From NCBI RefSeq assembly GCF_014705945.2, contig NZ_CP061538.1:248001-312000 (forward strand): a stretch of 64,000 bases of DNA. Direction: 5' to 3'. Position numbers and translations under genes: made by a program. The notes beneath the pieces are model-generated. The model ran no database searches and had not been told where the DNA came from. It saw nothing but the letters and a program-made list of their open reading frames with translations. The stretch comes from Rothia amarae. GTDB taxonomy: Bacteria > Actinomycetota > Actinomycetes > Actinomycetales > Micrococcaceae. How positions within the stretch are numbered: the first letter of the stretch is position 1; the number at the start of each line of letters is the position of its first letter. Below, in pieces: positions 17,336 to 26,173 of the stretch.

Positions 17336-17920
17336 ATGACTAAGCTTTCTGAAACCCTGCCCATTGACGAAGCACGCGAACGCCTGCGCCAACTCATCAT
17401 GAAACTTGCCGTCGTCCGCGGCAAAGTAACCCTTTCTTCCGGTAAAGAAGCCGACTACTACGTCGACCTTCGCCGCATCACCCTGCATCATGAGGCATCA
17501 CGCCTTGTCGGACAGGTTATGCTTGACCTCCTGGATAACGCCGGCATCGAATTCGACGCCGCAGGCGGTCTCACCATGGGTGCAGACCCCGTAGGCAACG
17601 CCATCATGCGTTCGGCAGGTGACCAGGACCGCGCTATCGATACTTTCGTGGTGCGTAAAGCTCAGAAGTCTTATGGCATGGGACGCCAGGTTGAGGGCCC
17701 CAGTGTTGAAGGGCGCAACGTCGTGGCTGTTGAAGACACCTCCACCACCGGCGGATCAGCTCTTACCGCAGTAGAGGCGCTCAAAAAAGCTGGCGCGAAC
17801 GTGGTAGCTGTTGCAGTGATTGTTGACCGCGCAACCGGCGCCAAAGAGCACATTGAAGAAGTAGCGGGCGTACCCTGCCTTTACGCATACTCAAAGACTG
17901 ATTTGGAACTCGAAGACTAA
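17336..17920 (+). CDS. pyrE: Orotate phosphoribosyltransferase
   Basis: A 194-residue type I phosphoribosyltransferase. The PRPP-binding motif is VVAVEDTSTTGGSAL and the substrate segment LSSGKEADYYVDLRRI is the OPRTase signature. It converts orotate and PRPP to orotidine monophosphate in de novo pyrimidine synthesis. It stands alone rather than in a pyr operon, with its own -10 box and terminator (17932-17965). Confidence 0.94.
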   Translation: MTKLSETLPIDEARERLRQLIMKLAVVRGKVTLSSGKEADYYVDLRRITLHHEASRLVGQVMLDLLDNAGIEFDAAGGLTMGADPVGNAIMRSAGDQDRAIDTFVVRKAQKSYGMGRQVEGPSVEGRNVVAVEDTSTTGGSALTAVEALKKAGANVVAVAVIVDRATGAKEHIEEVAGVPCLYAYSKTDLELED

Positions 17921-17931
17921 GATTTTTACTT

Positions 17932-17965
17932 CACATGAGAGGGCGGAAAACTGCCCTCTCATGTG
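17932..17965 (+). terminator. Hairpin after pyrE
   Basis: Perfect 13-base arms (17932-17944, 17953-17965) with an 8-base loop, 11 bases after the stop. There is no U-run. An in-frame ATG of the next gene at 17961 falls inside this hairpin, which argues for the later start at 17991. Confidence 0.75.
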
Positions 17966-17990
17966 CGTTAACGCAGCAGAAAGCTTTTTC

Positions 17991-18725
17991 ATGATTGACC
18001 CCGAAAACCCCTCAGAGAACCCCGAAACCTCGAACTCTCCACAGGTTCCCCTCACAGAGACACCTACTCCAGAAACCGACGGCGCCGCCGCCACCCAGTT
18101 TGAACAGTCTGAACACAACGTGGGTGTGGGGCCGTGGAAGGGTGAGCTACCCGAAGGCGACCACTGGGATCCCGAGCTGTTAGAGAAAGGCGACCGCCGC
18201 AACGTCGTCGACCAGTACCGCTACTGGAAGATGGATGCGATTATCGCCGACCTTGATTCCAAGCGCCACAAATTTCACGTAGCGATTGAGAACTGGCAGC
18301 ATGACCTCAACATCGGCACCGTAGTGCGAACTGCCAACGCTTTCCTCGCCAAAGAAGTGCACATTATCGGCAAAAAACGCTGGAATCGACGCGGCGCTAT
18401 GGTCACCGACCGCTACCAGCACGTTCGCCACCATCCCACCGTGGAGGAGTTCGTGCAGTGGGCGCAGGGGGAGGGGCTCACGATTATTGGCATCGATAAT
18501 TTCCCCGATTCCAAGCAACTGGAAACCTATGACCTGCCAGAGAACTGCGTCTTTGTCTTCGGGCAAGAAGGTCCGGGGCTTTCCGACGAAGTGTATGAAG
18601 TCGCCCAAGATACCCTCAGCATTGAACAGTACGGTTCTACCCGCTCAATGAACGCCGCCTCAGCCGCCGCCATCGCCATGCACGCGTGGATTCGCAAGTT
18701 CGAGTTCGGTCAGCGAGTTAATTAG
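17991..18725 (+). CDS. SpoU/TrmH-family RNA 2'-O-methyltransferase
   Basis: A 244-residue SPOUT methyltransferase. The first ~60 residues are Pro/Thr/Glu-rich and poorly conserved. The three SpoU motifs follow: NIGTVVRTANAF, FGQEGPGLSDEV and IEQYGSTRSMNAASAAAIA, which form the knotted SAM site. The target (tRNA or rRNA ribose) cannot be fixed. The ATG at 17991 is preferred because the earlier ATG lies in the pyrE terminator. The stop overlaps the convergent oxidoreductase gene by eight bases. Confidence 0.86.
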   Translation: MIDPENPSENPETSNSPQVPLTETPTPETDGAAATQFEQSEHNVGVGPWKGELPEGDHWDPELLEKGDRRNVVDQYRYWKMDAIIADLDSKRHKFHVAIENWQHDLNIGTVVRTANAFLAKEVHIIGKKRWNRRGAMVTDRYQHVRHHPTVEEFVQWAQGEGLTIIGIDNFPDSKQLETYDLPENCVFVFGQEGPGLSDEVYEVAQDTLSIEQYGSTRSMNAASAAAIAMHAWIRKFEFGQRVN

Positions 18726-19872
18726 CCGCCTTCCGCCCGCTTGCTAATGCTCCTTGGATAGAAGCATGGCGTATGTCGCCAGCGAGGGTCATCTTGTTAT
18801 TTTTTGGAACAGGGTTAGAGTCTGCGCCGATGATGGGAAGAGCATGTTCTATATGATGGGTCGTCAGCAGCTTCCAATCATCAGCGTTATCGGCTCCTAG
18901 AATCTGGGCAGAACGTGCCGCAATCTGTTGGGGGTCATCGTTACGTAAACCGGTAGCGCTTACCTCCACCAGGTGCTTGCCCAAGGGCGCGTAAGAGGGA
19001 GCAATGTTAGATACTACGGCCGTGTGATTGAACAGAGGCTGTCCCGAGAGATCAAGGTGAAGGTAACGGGATTCGGTTGGTCTAGTCGAGGTCGCAAACC
19101 ACCAGGTAGTAAGAGCTCCCGTGGCGGGTTTATTGATGCCAGTTAAGTAAGACGATGCCAGAGGGTCAGCCGCAACAATCACGCGGTTAGCGGTGAGCGT
19201 AGATCCGTCAGAGCAAACTACTTCTACACCGGCAGGAGCTTCATTAATTTTTTCGACTGCGGTGTTAAACCGAATTGATTCTTTCACGCCCTCCAGAAGT
19301 TGCTTTACTATAGCTTCCATACCCTGAGCGGGCAGGGAAGGCGAACCCAGCACGAAGTACTTCATGAGATCCCTGGCGAATTTCACAGAACAAGACAGCT
19401 TCTCGTCCGCTACCACGGCAGCAAGAAAAGTACGAATCGTGCGATTCATCAATGGGCTGAACTGCGATTTGTCTAACGCATCTGCAAGGGTGATTTCGGA
19501 GGGAACTCTCAAAAATTCGAGAGCTGCCCGCGCGTCTTGACCTTTGAGCGTGTGCAGTAATCCACCAGCATTGTGTGGGGCGCGAGTGGGGTCTGCGAGA
19601 GTAATCTGTTTGCCCTGATGCCACACTGTAGCCCCGCGATCAAAAGCTTGTAGACCCAGGGATTTAAGATTTAGTTGTGAACGTGCCGCTGGGTAGGCAG
19701 GATTGAGAAGCTGAAAACCTACATCGCAGGTGAACCCCTCAATTTTCTCAGATGCGATACGCCCACCGGCCCTATTGCTTTTTTCAATAATTACAAAGTC
19801 AGTACCTTGGCGTTTGAGCTCTTGTGCCGCGACTAAACCGGAAATTCCTGCACCAATAATGATGGTGTTCAT
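18718..19872 (-). CDS. FAD-dependent amine-oxidase/protoporphyrinogen-oxidase-like oxidoreductase
   Basis: A 384-residue flavoprotein. The N-terminus has the FAD dinucleotide fold IIIGAGISGLVAAQEL and the GGRI motif (NRAGGRIASEKI), and the C-terminus the second FAD-contact region LAGDIRHASIQGALASG. This places it in the amine oxidase/phytoene desaturase/HemG-like superfamily. The substrate is unknown. It has no obvious signal peptide and stands alone, divergent from the MFS gene at 20013. Confidence 0.8.
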   Translation of the reverse strand: MNTIIIGAGISGLVAAQELKRQGTDFVIIEKSNRAGGRIASEKIEGFTCDVGFQLLNPAYPAARSQLNLKSLGLQAFDRGATVWHQGKQITLADPTRAPHNAGGLLHTLKGQDARAALEFLRVPSEITLADALDKSQFSPLMNRTIRTFLAAVVADEKLSCSVKFARDLMKYFVLGSPSLPAQGMEAIVKQLLEGVKESIRFNTAVEKINEAPAGVEVVCSDGSTLTANRVIVAADPLASSYLTGINKPATGALTTWWFATSTRPTESRYLHLDLSGQPLFNHTAVVSNIAPSYAPLGKHLVEVSATGLRNDDPQQIAARSAQILGADNADDWKLLTTHHIEHALPIIGADSNPVPKNNKMTLAGDIRHASIQGALASGRKAAN

Positions 19873-20012
19873 TGGTGACCTTTCTACATGAAGAACGTTA
19901 TAGAAAGCTTATTATGCAAAGCTGAATCAAGCTATGGACATCGAGAATACTTGTACCTATAAATGCGTTATAAGCTGAGATAGATTAACCACCATAATTC
20001 GCTGGAGAATGA

Positions 20013-21452
20013 ATGGCCTTACCTCAACCCGCTATTTCCTCTAAGAAGCTCTTATCAGCTCTTCTTATCCCACTCTTTATGGCGCTTTTGGCTGTATCTG
20101 TGGTGAATGTGGCTCTCACTCCTATAGGTAATTCATTGGGAGCTTCTTCGAGCCAAACCCAGTGGGTGGTCTCCGGGTACGCGCTCGCCTTTGGTGTTCC
20201 GCTGGTTGCTGCGGGTAGATTTGGCGATGCCACTGGACGGCGTCGCATGTTTATTCTTGGCATCACGACGTTTACCGTGGGTTCGTTGATAAGCGGTTTG
20301 GCCCCCAACGTAGAAGTATTGATTGCTGCGCGCGTGCTCCAGGGGCTTGGCTCAGGCTTTCTCAATCCTCAAACCACTGGCATTATTCAGAGTAATTTCT
20401 CCGGGCAAGCGAGGGCACGTGCCTACGGGATGTTTGGAACGGTAGTAGCTCTTGCGGTAATAGTGGGGCCTGTGATGGGCGGTTTCCTCATTCAGCTCTT
20501 TGGCGAATCTTTGGGCTGGCGCATGATGTTCTTGGTGAACGTGCCTATCGGTTTGTTGGGTATCTATTTGGCGATGAAATGGCTCCCTAACGATCGTCAT
20601 GCAGCTGATTTGAGTAGCAATCCCCGCCGACGACATATGGATCTTGACCCTGTAGGCATGATTACCCTCGCGGTGGCAACTTTAGCGGTTCTGTTCCCCT
20701 TCGTACAGCGTAGCCAAAACCTGCTGATTTGGGCTTTGCTTCCCGCAGGTATTCTTCTTCTGGTCTTCTTCGTGGTGTGGGAAAGTCGCTATAAGAAGGC
20801 CGGGCGCCCTCCGATGGTGGACATGGACCTTATCAAAGAACCCGCCTTCCGCAACGGCATTTTGATTGTGACTCTTTATTTCTTGGGTAACACGAGCGTA
20901 TGGCTGATTGTTCCTGTCTACCTGCAGTCGCATATGCATCAGAGCGCGCTGGTGGCGGCGTCCATCGGTATTCCCTCATCCATCCTCTCGGCTTTTGCCG
21001 CACCGTGGGCAGGTAAGCGTGTGCTCGGTGCCGGACGCCGTATGGTGATGGCTGGATTTATCTGCTCGATGCTCTCCATTGCCGGGGCTATGGCAATGAT
21101 TGGCCCGGTTGAATCTGGGGCAGTTCCCGTGTGGGCGCTTGCGATCCCGTTGCTCTTGCTTGGCGCTGGTGGTGGTCTGGTGATTTCTCCCAACCAAACG
21201 TTGACTCTCAAATCGGTACCTACCAATATCAGTGGTGTTGCCGGCGGTATTCTTTCGCTGGGTCAGCGTATGGGTACGGCAATCGGTACCGCTCTCATTC
21301 CCAGCATTATGTACGGAATGGTGGCGGCGGGATACCACTGGAATATAGGCTTTGCCGCCGCGTTCGGCGGAATTCTGGTGTTACTAGCGGCTGGTCTGTC
21401 GGTTACTTTCCTCGACCGACGTCGTGAGGTCGCTGAAAATCAGCAGGGCTAA
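20013..21452 (+). CDS. MFS drug efflux transporter, DHA2 (QacA/EmrB) family
   Basis: A 479-residue protein with about 14 hydrophobic helices. It carries DHA2 signatures: TQWVVSGYALAFGVPLVAAG, the motif A GRFGDATGRRRMF and motif C-like GPVMGGFLI. These proton-driven exporters remove drugs, dyes or metabolites. GGAG lies six bases before the ATG. No TetR or MarR regulator is adjacent. Confidence 0.87.
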   Translation: MALPQPAISSKKLLSALLIPLFMALLAVSVVNVALTPIGNSLGASSSQTQWVVSGYALAFGVPLVAAGRFGDATGRRRMFILGITTFTVGSLISGLAPNVEVLIAARVLQGLGSGFLNPQTTGIIQSNFSGQARARAYGMFGTVVALAVIVGPVMGGFLIQLFGESLGWRMMFLVNVPIGLLGIYLAMKWLPNDRHAADLSSNPRRRHMDLDPVGMITLAVATLAVLFPFVQRSQNLLIWALLPAGILLLVFFVVWESRYKKAGRPPMVDMDLIKEPAFRNGILIVTLYFLGNTSVWLIVPVYLQSHMHQSALVAASIGIPSSILSAFAAPWAGKRVLGAGRRMVMAGFICSMLSIAGAMAMIGPVESGAVPVWALAIPLLLLGAGGGLVISPNQTLTLKSVPTNISGVAGGILSLGQRMGTAIGTALIPSIMYGMVAAGYHWNIGFAAAFGGILVLLAAGLSVTFLDRRREVAENQQG

Positions 21453-21612
21453 AGTTCTTGTTTGCATAAACCCATAATCCCCAACTTGTGAGTGGATTTT
21501 ACCGGGGAATTCTTGGTTCAAATGCCCCAATCCCACACAAATAATCTGGTATTAGGTGGGTTTATGTGTGAAATAGTATGTCGATAACTCTTTAGTTTGC
21601 CCCTCTCCTTGG

Positions 21613-21618
21613 TAGAAT
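21613..21618 (+). promoter_or_regulatory. Candidate -10 box for fba
   Basis: TAGAAT in the 278-base gap before fba, giving a ~105-base leader. The leader holds a small AGCAC/GTGCT hairpin near 21629-21642. No good -35 hexamer was seen, so the call is weak. Confidence 0.35.
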
Positions 21619-21730
21619 TAGAGCAGATGAGCACCTCGTGCTGGGAGGGCTTCACCGCTAGCTCGGTGCGATGTGCTTTATTGAAGAAACCATCAAAACG
21701 GTGGTTAACATTTGACCCGAAGGAGTCAGC

Positions 21731-22753
21731 ATGCCTATTGCAACCCCGGAAAAATATGCAGAAATGCTTGAAAATGCTAAGTCAAAAGGCTTCGCATACC
21801 CTGCCATCAACGTAACCTCTTCCCAGACCCTCAACGCAGCACTTCAGGGCTTCGCTGAAGCTGGTTCAGACGGCATCGTGCAGGCATCTACCGGTGGCGC
21901 AGCTTACTGGTCTGGTGCTTCTAAGAAGGACATGGTTGCTGGCTCTCTCGCATTCGCAGCTTACGCACGCGAAGTTGCTAAGCAGTACGACGTCAACATT
22001 GCGTTACACACCGACCACTGCCCTAAAGACAAGCTAGACGGCTTTGTTCTGCCCCTGATTGAGGAGTCCGAGAAGGCTGTTGCTCGCGGTGAAGATCCCA
22101 TCTTCAACTCCCACATGTGGGATGGCTCAGCTATTGCGCTCGATGAAAACCTCGAGATCGCACAGCAGCTTATTGCTCGTACCTCTAAGAACCACCAGAT
22201 TCTCGAAGTTGAGATTGGTGCAGTGGGCGGCGAAGAAGACGGCGTTGAAGGCGCTATCGACGACTCGCTCTACACCACTACTGCAGATGCTATTAAGACT
22301 GTAGAAGCTATTGGTCTGGGCGAAAAGGGCACCTACATGGCAGCTCTTACCTTCGGTAACGTTCACGGCGTTTACAAGCCCGGTAACGTTCACCTACGCC
22401 CCGAACTGCTCAAGCAGATTCAGGATGAAGTTGGCGAGAAGTACGGCAAGGATAAGCCTTTCTACCTCGTATTCCACGGTGGTTCAGGCTCCACCGAGCA
22501 GGAAATCGCAGATGCAGTTTCCTACGGTATTATTAAGATGAACATCGATACCGATACCCAGTATGCATACACCCGCCCCGTTGCAGGTCACATGTTGGCT
22601 AACTACGACGGCGTCCTGAAGATTGACGGTGAAGTTGGTAACAAGAAGGTTTACGATCCTCGCGTTTGGGGTGCTAAGGCAGAAGCTGGCATGACCGCTC
22701 GCGTGGTTGAAGCAGCTCAGCAGCTTGGCTCCGTAGGTACTTCACTGAAGTAA
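21731..22753 (+). CDS. fbaA: Class II fructose-1,6-bisphosphate aldolase
   Basis: A 340-residue zinc-dependent aldolase. Metal and substrate motifs are clear: ALHTDHCPKDKLDG, YTTTADAIKTVEAIGLG, NVHGVYKPGNVHL and VFHGGSGSTEQEI. It interconverts fructose 1,6-bisphosphate with glyceraldehyde 3-phosphate and dihydroxyacetone phosphate. GAAGGAG precedes the ATG by six bases. Codon use is strongly biased to favoured codons, as expected for a highly expressed glycolytic gene. A strong terminator follows. Confidence 0.96.
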   Translation: MPIATPEKYAEMLENAKSKGFAYPAINVTSSQTLNAALQGFAEAGSDGIVQASTGGAAYWSGASKKDMVAGSLAFAAYAREVAKQYDVNIALHTDHCPKDKLDGFVLPLIEESEKAVARGEDPIFNSHMWDGSAIALDENLEIAQQLIARTSKNHQILEVEIGAVGGEEDGVEGAIDDSLYTTTADAIKTVEAIGLGEKGTYMAALTFGNVHGVYKPGNVHLRPELLKQIQDEVGEKYGKDKPFYLVFHGGSGSTEQEIADAVSYGIIKMNIDTDTQYAYTRPVAGHMLANYDGVLKIDGEVGNKKVYDPRVWGAKAEAGMTARVVEAAQQLGSVGTSLK

Positions 22754-22764
22754 CCGCACGCTAG

Positions 22765-22802
22765 AAAAATGCCCGCTCTCCTGGAGGAGGGCGGGCATTT
22801 TT
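22765..22802 (+). terminator. Rho-independent terminator after fbaA
   Basis: AAAAATGCCCGC pairs with GCGGGCATTTTT (22765-22776, 22791-22802), giving a U-rich 3' side. Confidence 0.9.
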
Positions 22803-22892
22803 GTGTCTTTGCTGGTTACCCACTTCTTTTTCCTGAGGAGGAATCTCGGTAGCATGGGACTGTAAAACAACGAAGAAACGAGGATATTTAGA

Positions 22893-23321
22893 ATGTCACT
22901 TGCTGGTAAAAATCTTCTGGACGGCCCAGACCCCACTTTCCTGCCTCGTGAGGCTGAGCTAGAGAACCGCATTCAATCGGCAGAGCCTGCCGCAGAAATT
23001 GTCAAAGACTTTCCCAAGTCTTCTCTGGCTTGGGCAAACCTTGCAGAAGAGGCCCTCGCCGCTGGCAACACCGTGGAAGGTTACGCCTACGCGCGCGTCG
23101 GCTATCACCGAGGCTTGGATGCGCTGCGCGGAAACGGCTGGAAAGGTCACGGGCCTGTACCCTTCTCTCACGTTCCTAATCAAGGATTCCTCAAAGCCCT
23201 ATATCTGCTAGGCCAGGCGGCAGCAGAAATTGGGGAGACTGACGAAGCTGAACGAATCGATAAGTTTCTCGACGATTCAGACCCCACCGCTAAAGAGATG
23301 CTCGCAGGCGAAAGCGCCTAA
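22893..23321 (+). CDS. DUF3151 family protein
   Basis: A 142-residue cytoplasmic protein of the actinobacterial DUF3151 family, which begins NLLDGPDPTFLP and includes WANLAEEAL, YAYARVGYHRGLDALR and VPFSHVPNQGFLKALYLLG. The function is unknown. Members lie near fba in other actinobacteria, including mycobacteria, as here. The helical repeats hint at a TPR-like fold. Confidence 0.85.
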   Translation: MSLAGKNLLDGPDPTFLPREAELENRIQSAEPAAEIVKDFPKSSLAWANLAEEALAAGNTVEGYAYARVGYHRGLDALRGNGWKGHGPVPFSHVPNQGFLKALYLLGQAAAEIGETDEAERIDKFLDDSDPTAKEMLAGESA

Positions 23322-23340
23322 ACGTATCGTTTCTTAATAC

Positions 23341-23383
23341 AGTGAAGCCCTGCATCGTAAAAGATTGCAGGGCTTCACTTTTT
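23341..23383. terminator. Bidirectional terminator between DUF3151 gene and ald
   Basis: AGTGAAGCCCTGCA (23341-23354) pairs with TGCAGGGCTTCACT (23366-23379) and is followed by a T-run. It lies between two convergent genes. Confidence 0.88.
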
Positions 23384-23410
23384 CACCAGCGCAAAACGCC
23401 AACCAGAGAT

Positions 23411-24499
23411 TTATGCGGCAGGCAATTCGGGGAACGCTTCGGCTACTCCGGCAAAAGTGATTTTGCCGCCGTCGGTGTTCACCCCGAGCTGTAGCGTGGG
23501 GTCCGCTTCGAGTGCTTCCCGCACGCCCTCTGCCAAGCGGAGAACGTAGGGGAGAGTGGCGTCGGTGAGCGCGATGGTGGACGAGCGTGGCACCGCACCG
23601 GGCATGTTAGCCACGCAGTAATGGCGAATGCCATCGACCTCGAAAATGGGGTCTGCATACGTGGTGGGGCGGGAAGTCTCAAAGCAGCCGCCCTGGTCGA
23701 TTGCAACGTCAATCAACAGGGTATTTTCTTTCATGTGCTTGAGGTCTTCGCGGCTAATAACGTGCGGCGCTTTAGCACCGGGGACCAGTACGGAGCCGAT
23801 AATGACGTCCGCGTTCTCAATTTCCCTGCGAATGTTTGCGGGATTCGAGGTGAGCACGCGAGCCGAAGAACCGAACTGGTCGGATAGCTGGCGCACGCGC
23901 GGGCCGTAGCCTTCAAGGATGGTTACTTCTGCGCCCAAGCCAACAGAAATTTGAGCTGCCTGGGTGCCAACATTTCCGCCGCCAATAACGACCACACGGG
24001 CGGGCGCAACACCGGGGGTTCCGCCGAGCAGGACGCCGGGGCCTCCTTCAGTGCCGAGCAGGTATTGTGCTGCGGCACCGGCGGCTAGCCGGCCTGCCAC
24101 TTCGCTCATCGGTAGCAGGAGGGGGAGCAAGCGTCCGTCGCGCACTGTTTCGTAGGCGATTGAGAGAGTCTTGGAATTCAGAAGAGCTTCGGTGAGGGGC
24201 TTATCCGCCGCTAAATGCAGGTATGTGAAGACAGCGAGATCTTCCCGAAGATACTTGTACTCAGCCTCGATGGGTTCTTTTACTTTGACGAGAAGTTCCG
24301 CCTTGCCCCAGGCGTCGTCCTGAGTAACGAGCTGGGCGCCTGCCTTCTCGTATTCCTCGTTGGAGAATCCGGCGCCTTCGCCAGCTCCTTTCTCCACGAG
24401 GACGTCGTGCCCTTTTTGGGTGAGCGCGAAGACTCCATCGGGAGTCATGCCTACACGCTGTTCCTGGGGCTTAATTTCTTTGGGTACGCCGATGCGCAT
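23411..24499 (-). CDS. ald: Alanine dehydrogenase
   Basis: A 362-residue enzyme. The N-terminus MRIGVPKEIKPQEQRVGMTP, catalytic Lys in LLVKVKEP and His in FTYLHLAADKPL are family hallmarks; the NAD fold is VVVIGGGNVGTQAAQ. It interconverts L-alanine and pyruvate with NAD and ammonia. It has a - strand promoter region that contains the first 61-bp repeat copy (24586-24646), about 90 bases upstream of the start. Confidence 0.94.
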   Translation of the reverse strand: MRIGVPKEIKPQEQRVGMTPDGVFALTQKGHDVLVEKGAGEGAGFSNEEYEKAGAQLVTQDDAWGKAELLVKVKEPIEAEYKYLREDLAVFTYLHLAADKPLTEALLNSKTLSIAYETVRDGRLLPLLLPMSEVAGRLAAGAAAQYLLGTEGGPGVLLGGTPGVAPARVVVIGGGNVGTQAAQISVGLGAEVTILEGYGPRVRQLSDQFGSSARVLTSNPANIRREIENADVIIGSVLVPGAKAPHVISREDLKHMKENTLLIDVAIDQGGCFETSRPTTYADPIFEVDGIRHYCVANMPGAVPRSSTIALTDATLPYVLRLAEGVREALEADPTLQLGVNTDGGKITFAGVAEAFPELPAA

Positions 24500-24585
24500 T
24501 TTCTTTCCACCTCACGTCGTTGGGTAGTGGTAGTTCTTTAATACTCTCGCAGATTGAGGACGAAACCAACTGTTCCTCTCAATGT

Positions 24586-24646
24586 GAAGTGTGGTCAATT
24601 TTTTGGTGTTTTGGCGCTCAAAAAGCCACAAAATTGACCATACTTT
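24586..24646. repeat. 61-bp palindromic repeat, copy A
   Basis: Arms GAAGTGTGGTCAATTTT and AAAATTGACCATACTTT flank a conserved core that begins TTGGTGTTTTGGCGCTCAAA. It lies between ald and the small membrane protein operon. Copies B (26106-26166) and C (27185-27245) differ at only a few positions. Confidence 0.9.
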
Positions 24647-24662
24647 GACACCCGGCGACAGA

Positions 24663-25106
24663 CTACAGTTCTGCTTTCATAGCTGGAAAATGCTCGGAGC
24701 GAGGTTCTTTATACATCCAAGGGCTGAAATATTTGGTGATGAACATAAAAATTACACCTAGCCCAACGCTGGTAGCTGCGGTCAGAGGTGTTGATGTCTG
24801 CTCTGGAGCAAAAATAAAGAAGAACATAACAAGTAGCAAAGGAATAAGAAGAACGTTCGATATCACGGTTTTGCGGGGGTCAGTGCGTTTGAGGTCGTAG
24901 GGGTAGCCGAACCAATTGAACTGCCGAAATATTGCCTGTACAACCCATATGAGAACTACCCAAAGAATGACGGGGAATGAGTTGTGGATAATCAGCCAGA
25001 GCACCGGTGCGAACATTACTCCGTAGATAATCGCGGGAAGCCAGGGGCTCCCTGAGCGGAGAACTTTAACGTCGTTGGTAACGGTAACGAAGCGTGGTTT
25101 AGGCAT
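24663..25106 (-). CDS. Small tetra-helical membrane protein, related to the next two genes
   Basis: A 147-residue protein with four predicted membrane helices and no recognised family. A loop FNWFGYPYDLKRTDPRKT separates helices 2 and 3, and the C-terminus has ITKYFSPWMY. The same layout (four helices, aromatic/Gly/Pro loop, terminal K-Y/L-x2-P-x2-Y) recurs in the two upstream proteins, so the three look like old duplicates. AAAGGAGAAGAACACC precedes the ATG at 25106, which overlaps the upstream gene by eight bases. Last gene of a three-gene operon. Confidence 0.65.
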   Translation of the reverse strand: MPKPRFVTVTNDVKVLRSGSPWLPAIIYGVMFAPVLWLIIHNSFPVILWVVLIWVVQAIFRQFNWFGYPYDLKRTDPRKTVISNVLLIPLLLVMFFFIFAPEQTSTPLTAATSVGLGVIFMFITKYFSPWMYKEPRSEHFPAMKAEL

Positions 25107-25569
25107 GGTGTTCTTCTCCTTTGAGGGGATAACGCCAGGGTATGAGCTTGCGGAAGTAATACAACGAGAGCGCAAAAATGATGCCGCCAAAAACGAGACT
25201 AGCCAGTACATTACCGCCCGAGGAGGTTATCGTGAGAACCAGAACCAGCAGGGGGATGAACACCAGAAAGACGCCGGACGTCGACTGCGTGGTGCGGGGA
25301 TAGGAGCCCTTATCTCCCCACCAGCGGTAATTCAGGGGATCTACCCGAGCAAGAACCGCCATCGCCGCAAAGCTCAGAATAGCCGCTAAGAGCAGCCAGA
25401 GAATTCCGTAAGAAGCAGCGGTAGGAAGGAACGCCATGACACCTGCGGTGCCGAGAGCATTGGGCCAGGGCATGCCATAGCGTTCCTCATAGCGGACGCC
25501 GTCAAACACGCCCGTTTTGTCGGGTGGCTCTTCGGAAGGAGTTTCGAAACCGGGGTAGTAGCTTTCCAT
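25099..25569 (-). CDS. Small tetra-helical membrane protein, middle gene of the operon
   Basis: A 156-residue protein with a ~35-residue acidic N-terminus, then four hydrophobic helices. The central loop DPLNYRWWGDKGSYPRTT and the C-terminal FRKLIPWRYP match the pattern of its two neighbours. No known domain. GGAAAGGAGCAAAC precedes the ATG. It lies 21 bases after the first gene and overlaps the third. Confidence 0.65.
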   Translation of the reverse strand: MESYYPGFETPSEEPPDKTGVFDGVRYEERYGMPWPNALGTAGVMAFLPTAASYGILWLLLAAILSFAAMAVLARVDPLNYRWWGDKGSYPRTTQSTSGVFLVFIPLLVLVLTITSSGGNVLASLVFGGIIFALSLYYFRKLIPWRYPLKGEEHHA

Positions 25570-25590
25570 GTTTGCTCCTTTCCATAAGAA

Positions 25591-26034
25591 TCAAAAACCG
25601 GTATAAACGGTAGGCTGCAAATATTTAGTGCTCAGGGTGACTGCCAGGAAGACTAAAAATACCCATATCTCAACTGCTAACTCGGATATTTCTAGGACCG
25701 CGAAAACCATTGTGAGAATGAAAGAAAACAATAGAATCAACGCGTTAAGGGAATTTTTCAATTTTTGAGTTTCGTTGGGAAATCCATCTTGATTCCAGCG
25801 CGTTAGAACAAAAATAGTGCCCAGATGGCCGGCAAGAGCAATAGCCAAAATTATGGTGGGGACGTGCGCCAAAAATGCATACATGAGCAGGGAATATGCC
25901 GCGCCGCGAGCATACGCCGCGTGCCACGTTGTTCCGTTGATGAGCGGCCCAGGCGATTTTTCCTGGGCGCTAAGCTGTGGTTCGCTCAAAACTGCCTCCT
26001 CACGTGGTGTTCCTCCTATTGTAAAGGTTGTCAC
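25591..26034 (-). CDS. Small tetra-helical membrane protein, first gene of the operon
   Basis: A 147-residue protein with ~35 hydrophilic residues followed by four helices. The loop TRWNQDGFPNETQKLK and the ending TLSTKYLQPTVYTGF resemble its two neighbours. AGGAGGAACACCACG-type sequence precedes the ATG. Function unknown. The operon is bounded by 61-bp repeats on both sides, unlike the core genes ald and pheA around it. Confidence 0.65.
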   Translation of the reverse strand: MTTFTIGGTPREEAVLSEPQLSAQEKSPGPLINGTTWHAAYARGAAYSLLMYAFLAHVPTIILAIALAGHLGTIFVLTRWNQDGFPNETQKLKNSLNALILLFSFILTMVFAVLEISELAVEIWVFLVFLAVTLSTKYLQPTVYTGF

Positions 26035-26105
26035 TTAAAGGAAGACAGGCCCAGAGAACCTAAGGTTCTCAGAGGTGGTATCCCCGATGCTCACCATCGC
26101 GCGTC

Positions 26106-26166
26106 GAACTGTGGTCAATTTTTTGGTGTTTTGGCGCTCAAAAAGCCACAAAATTGACCATACTTT
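26106..26166. repeat. 61-bp palindromic repeat, copy B
   Basis: Near-identical to copy A over 55 bases (26112-26166 matches 24592-24646). It separates the membrane protein operon from the AbiEi-like gene; on the - strand it lies just after the stop of the latter (26174). Confidence 0.9.
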
Positions 26167-26173
26167 AAGAACT

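Noticed and set aside
17961-17990. Upstream ATG for the SpoU methyltransferase
   Set aside because: It lies inside the right arm of the pyrE terminator and adds residues that do not resemble the family start; the ATG at 17991 is better.
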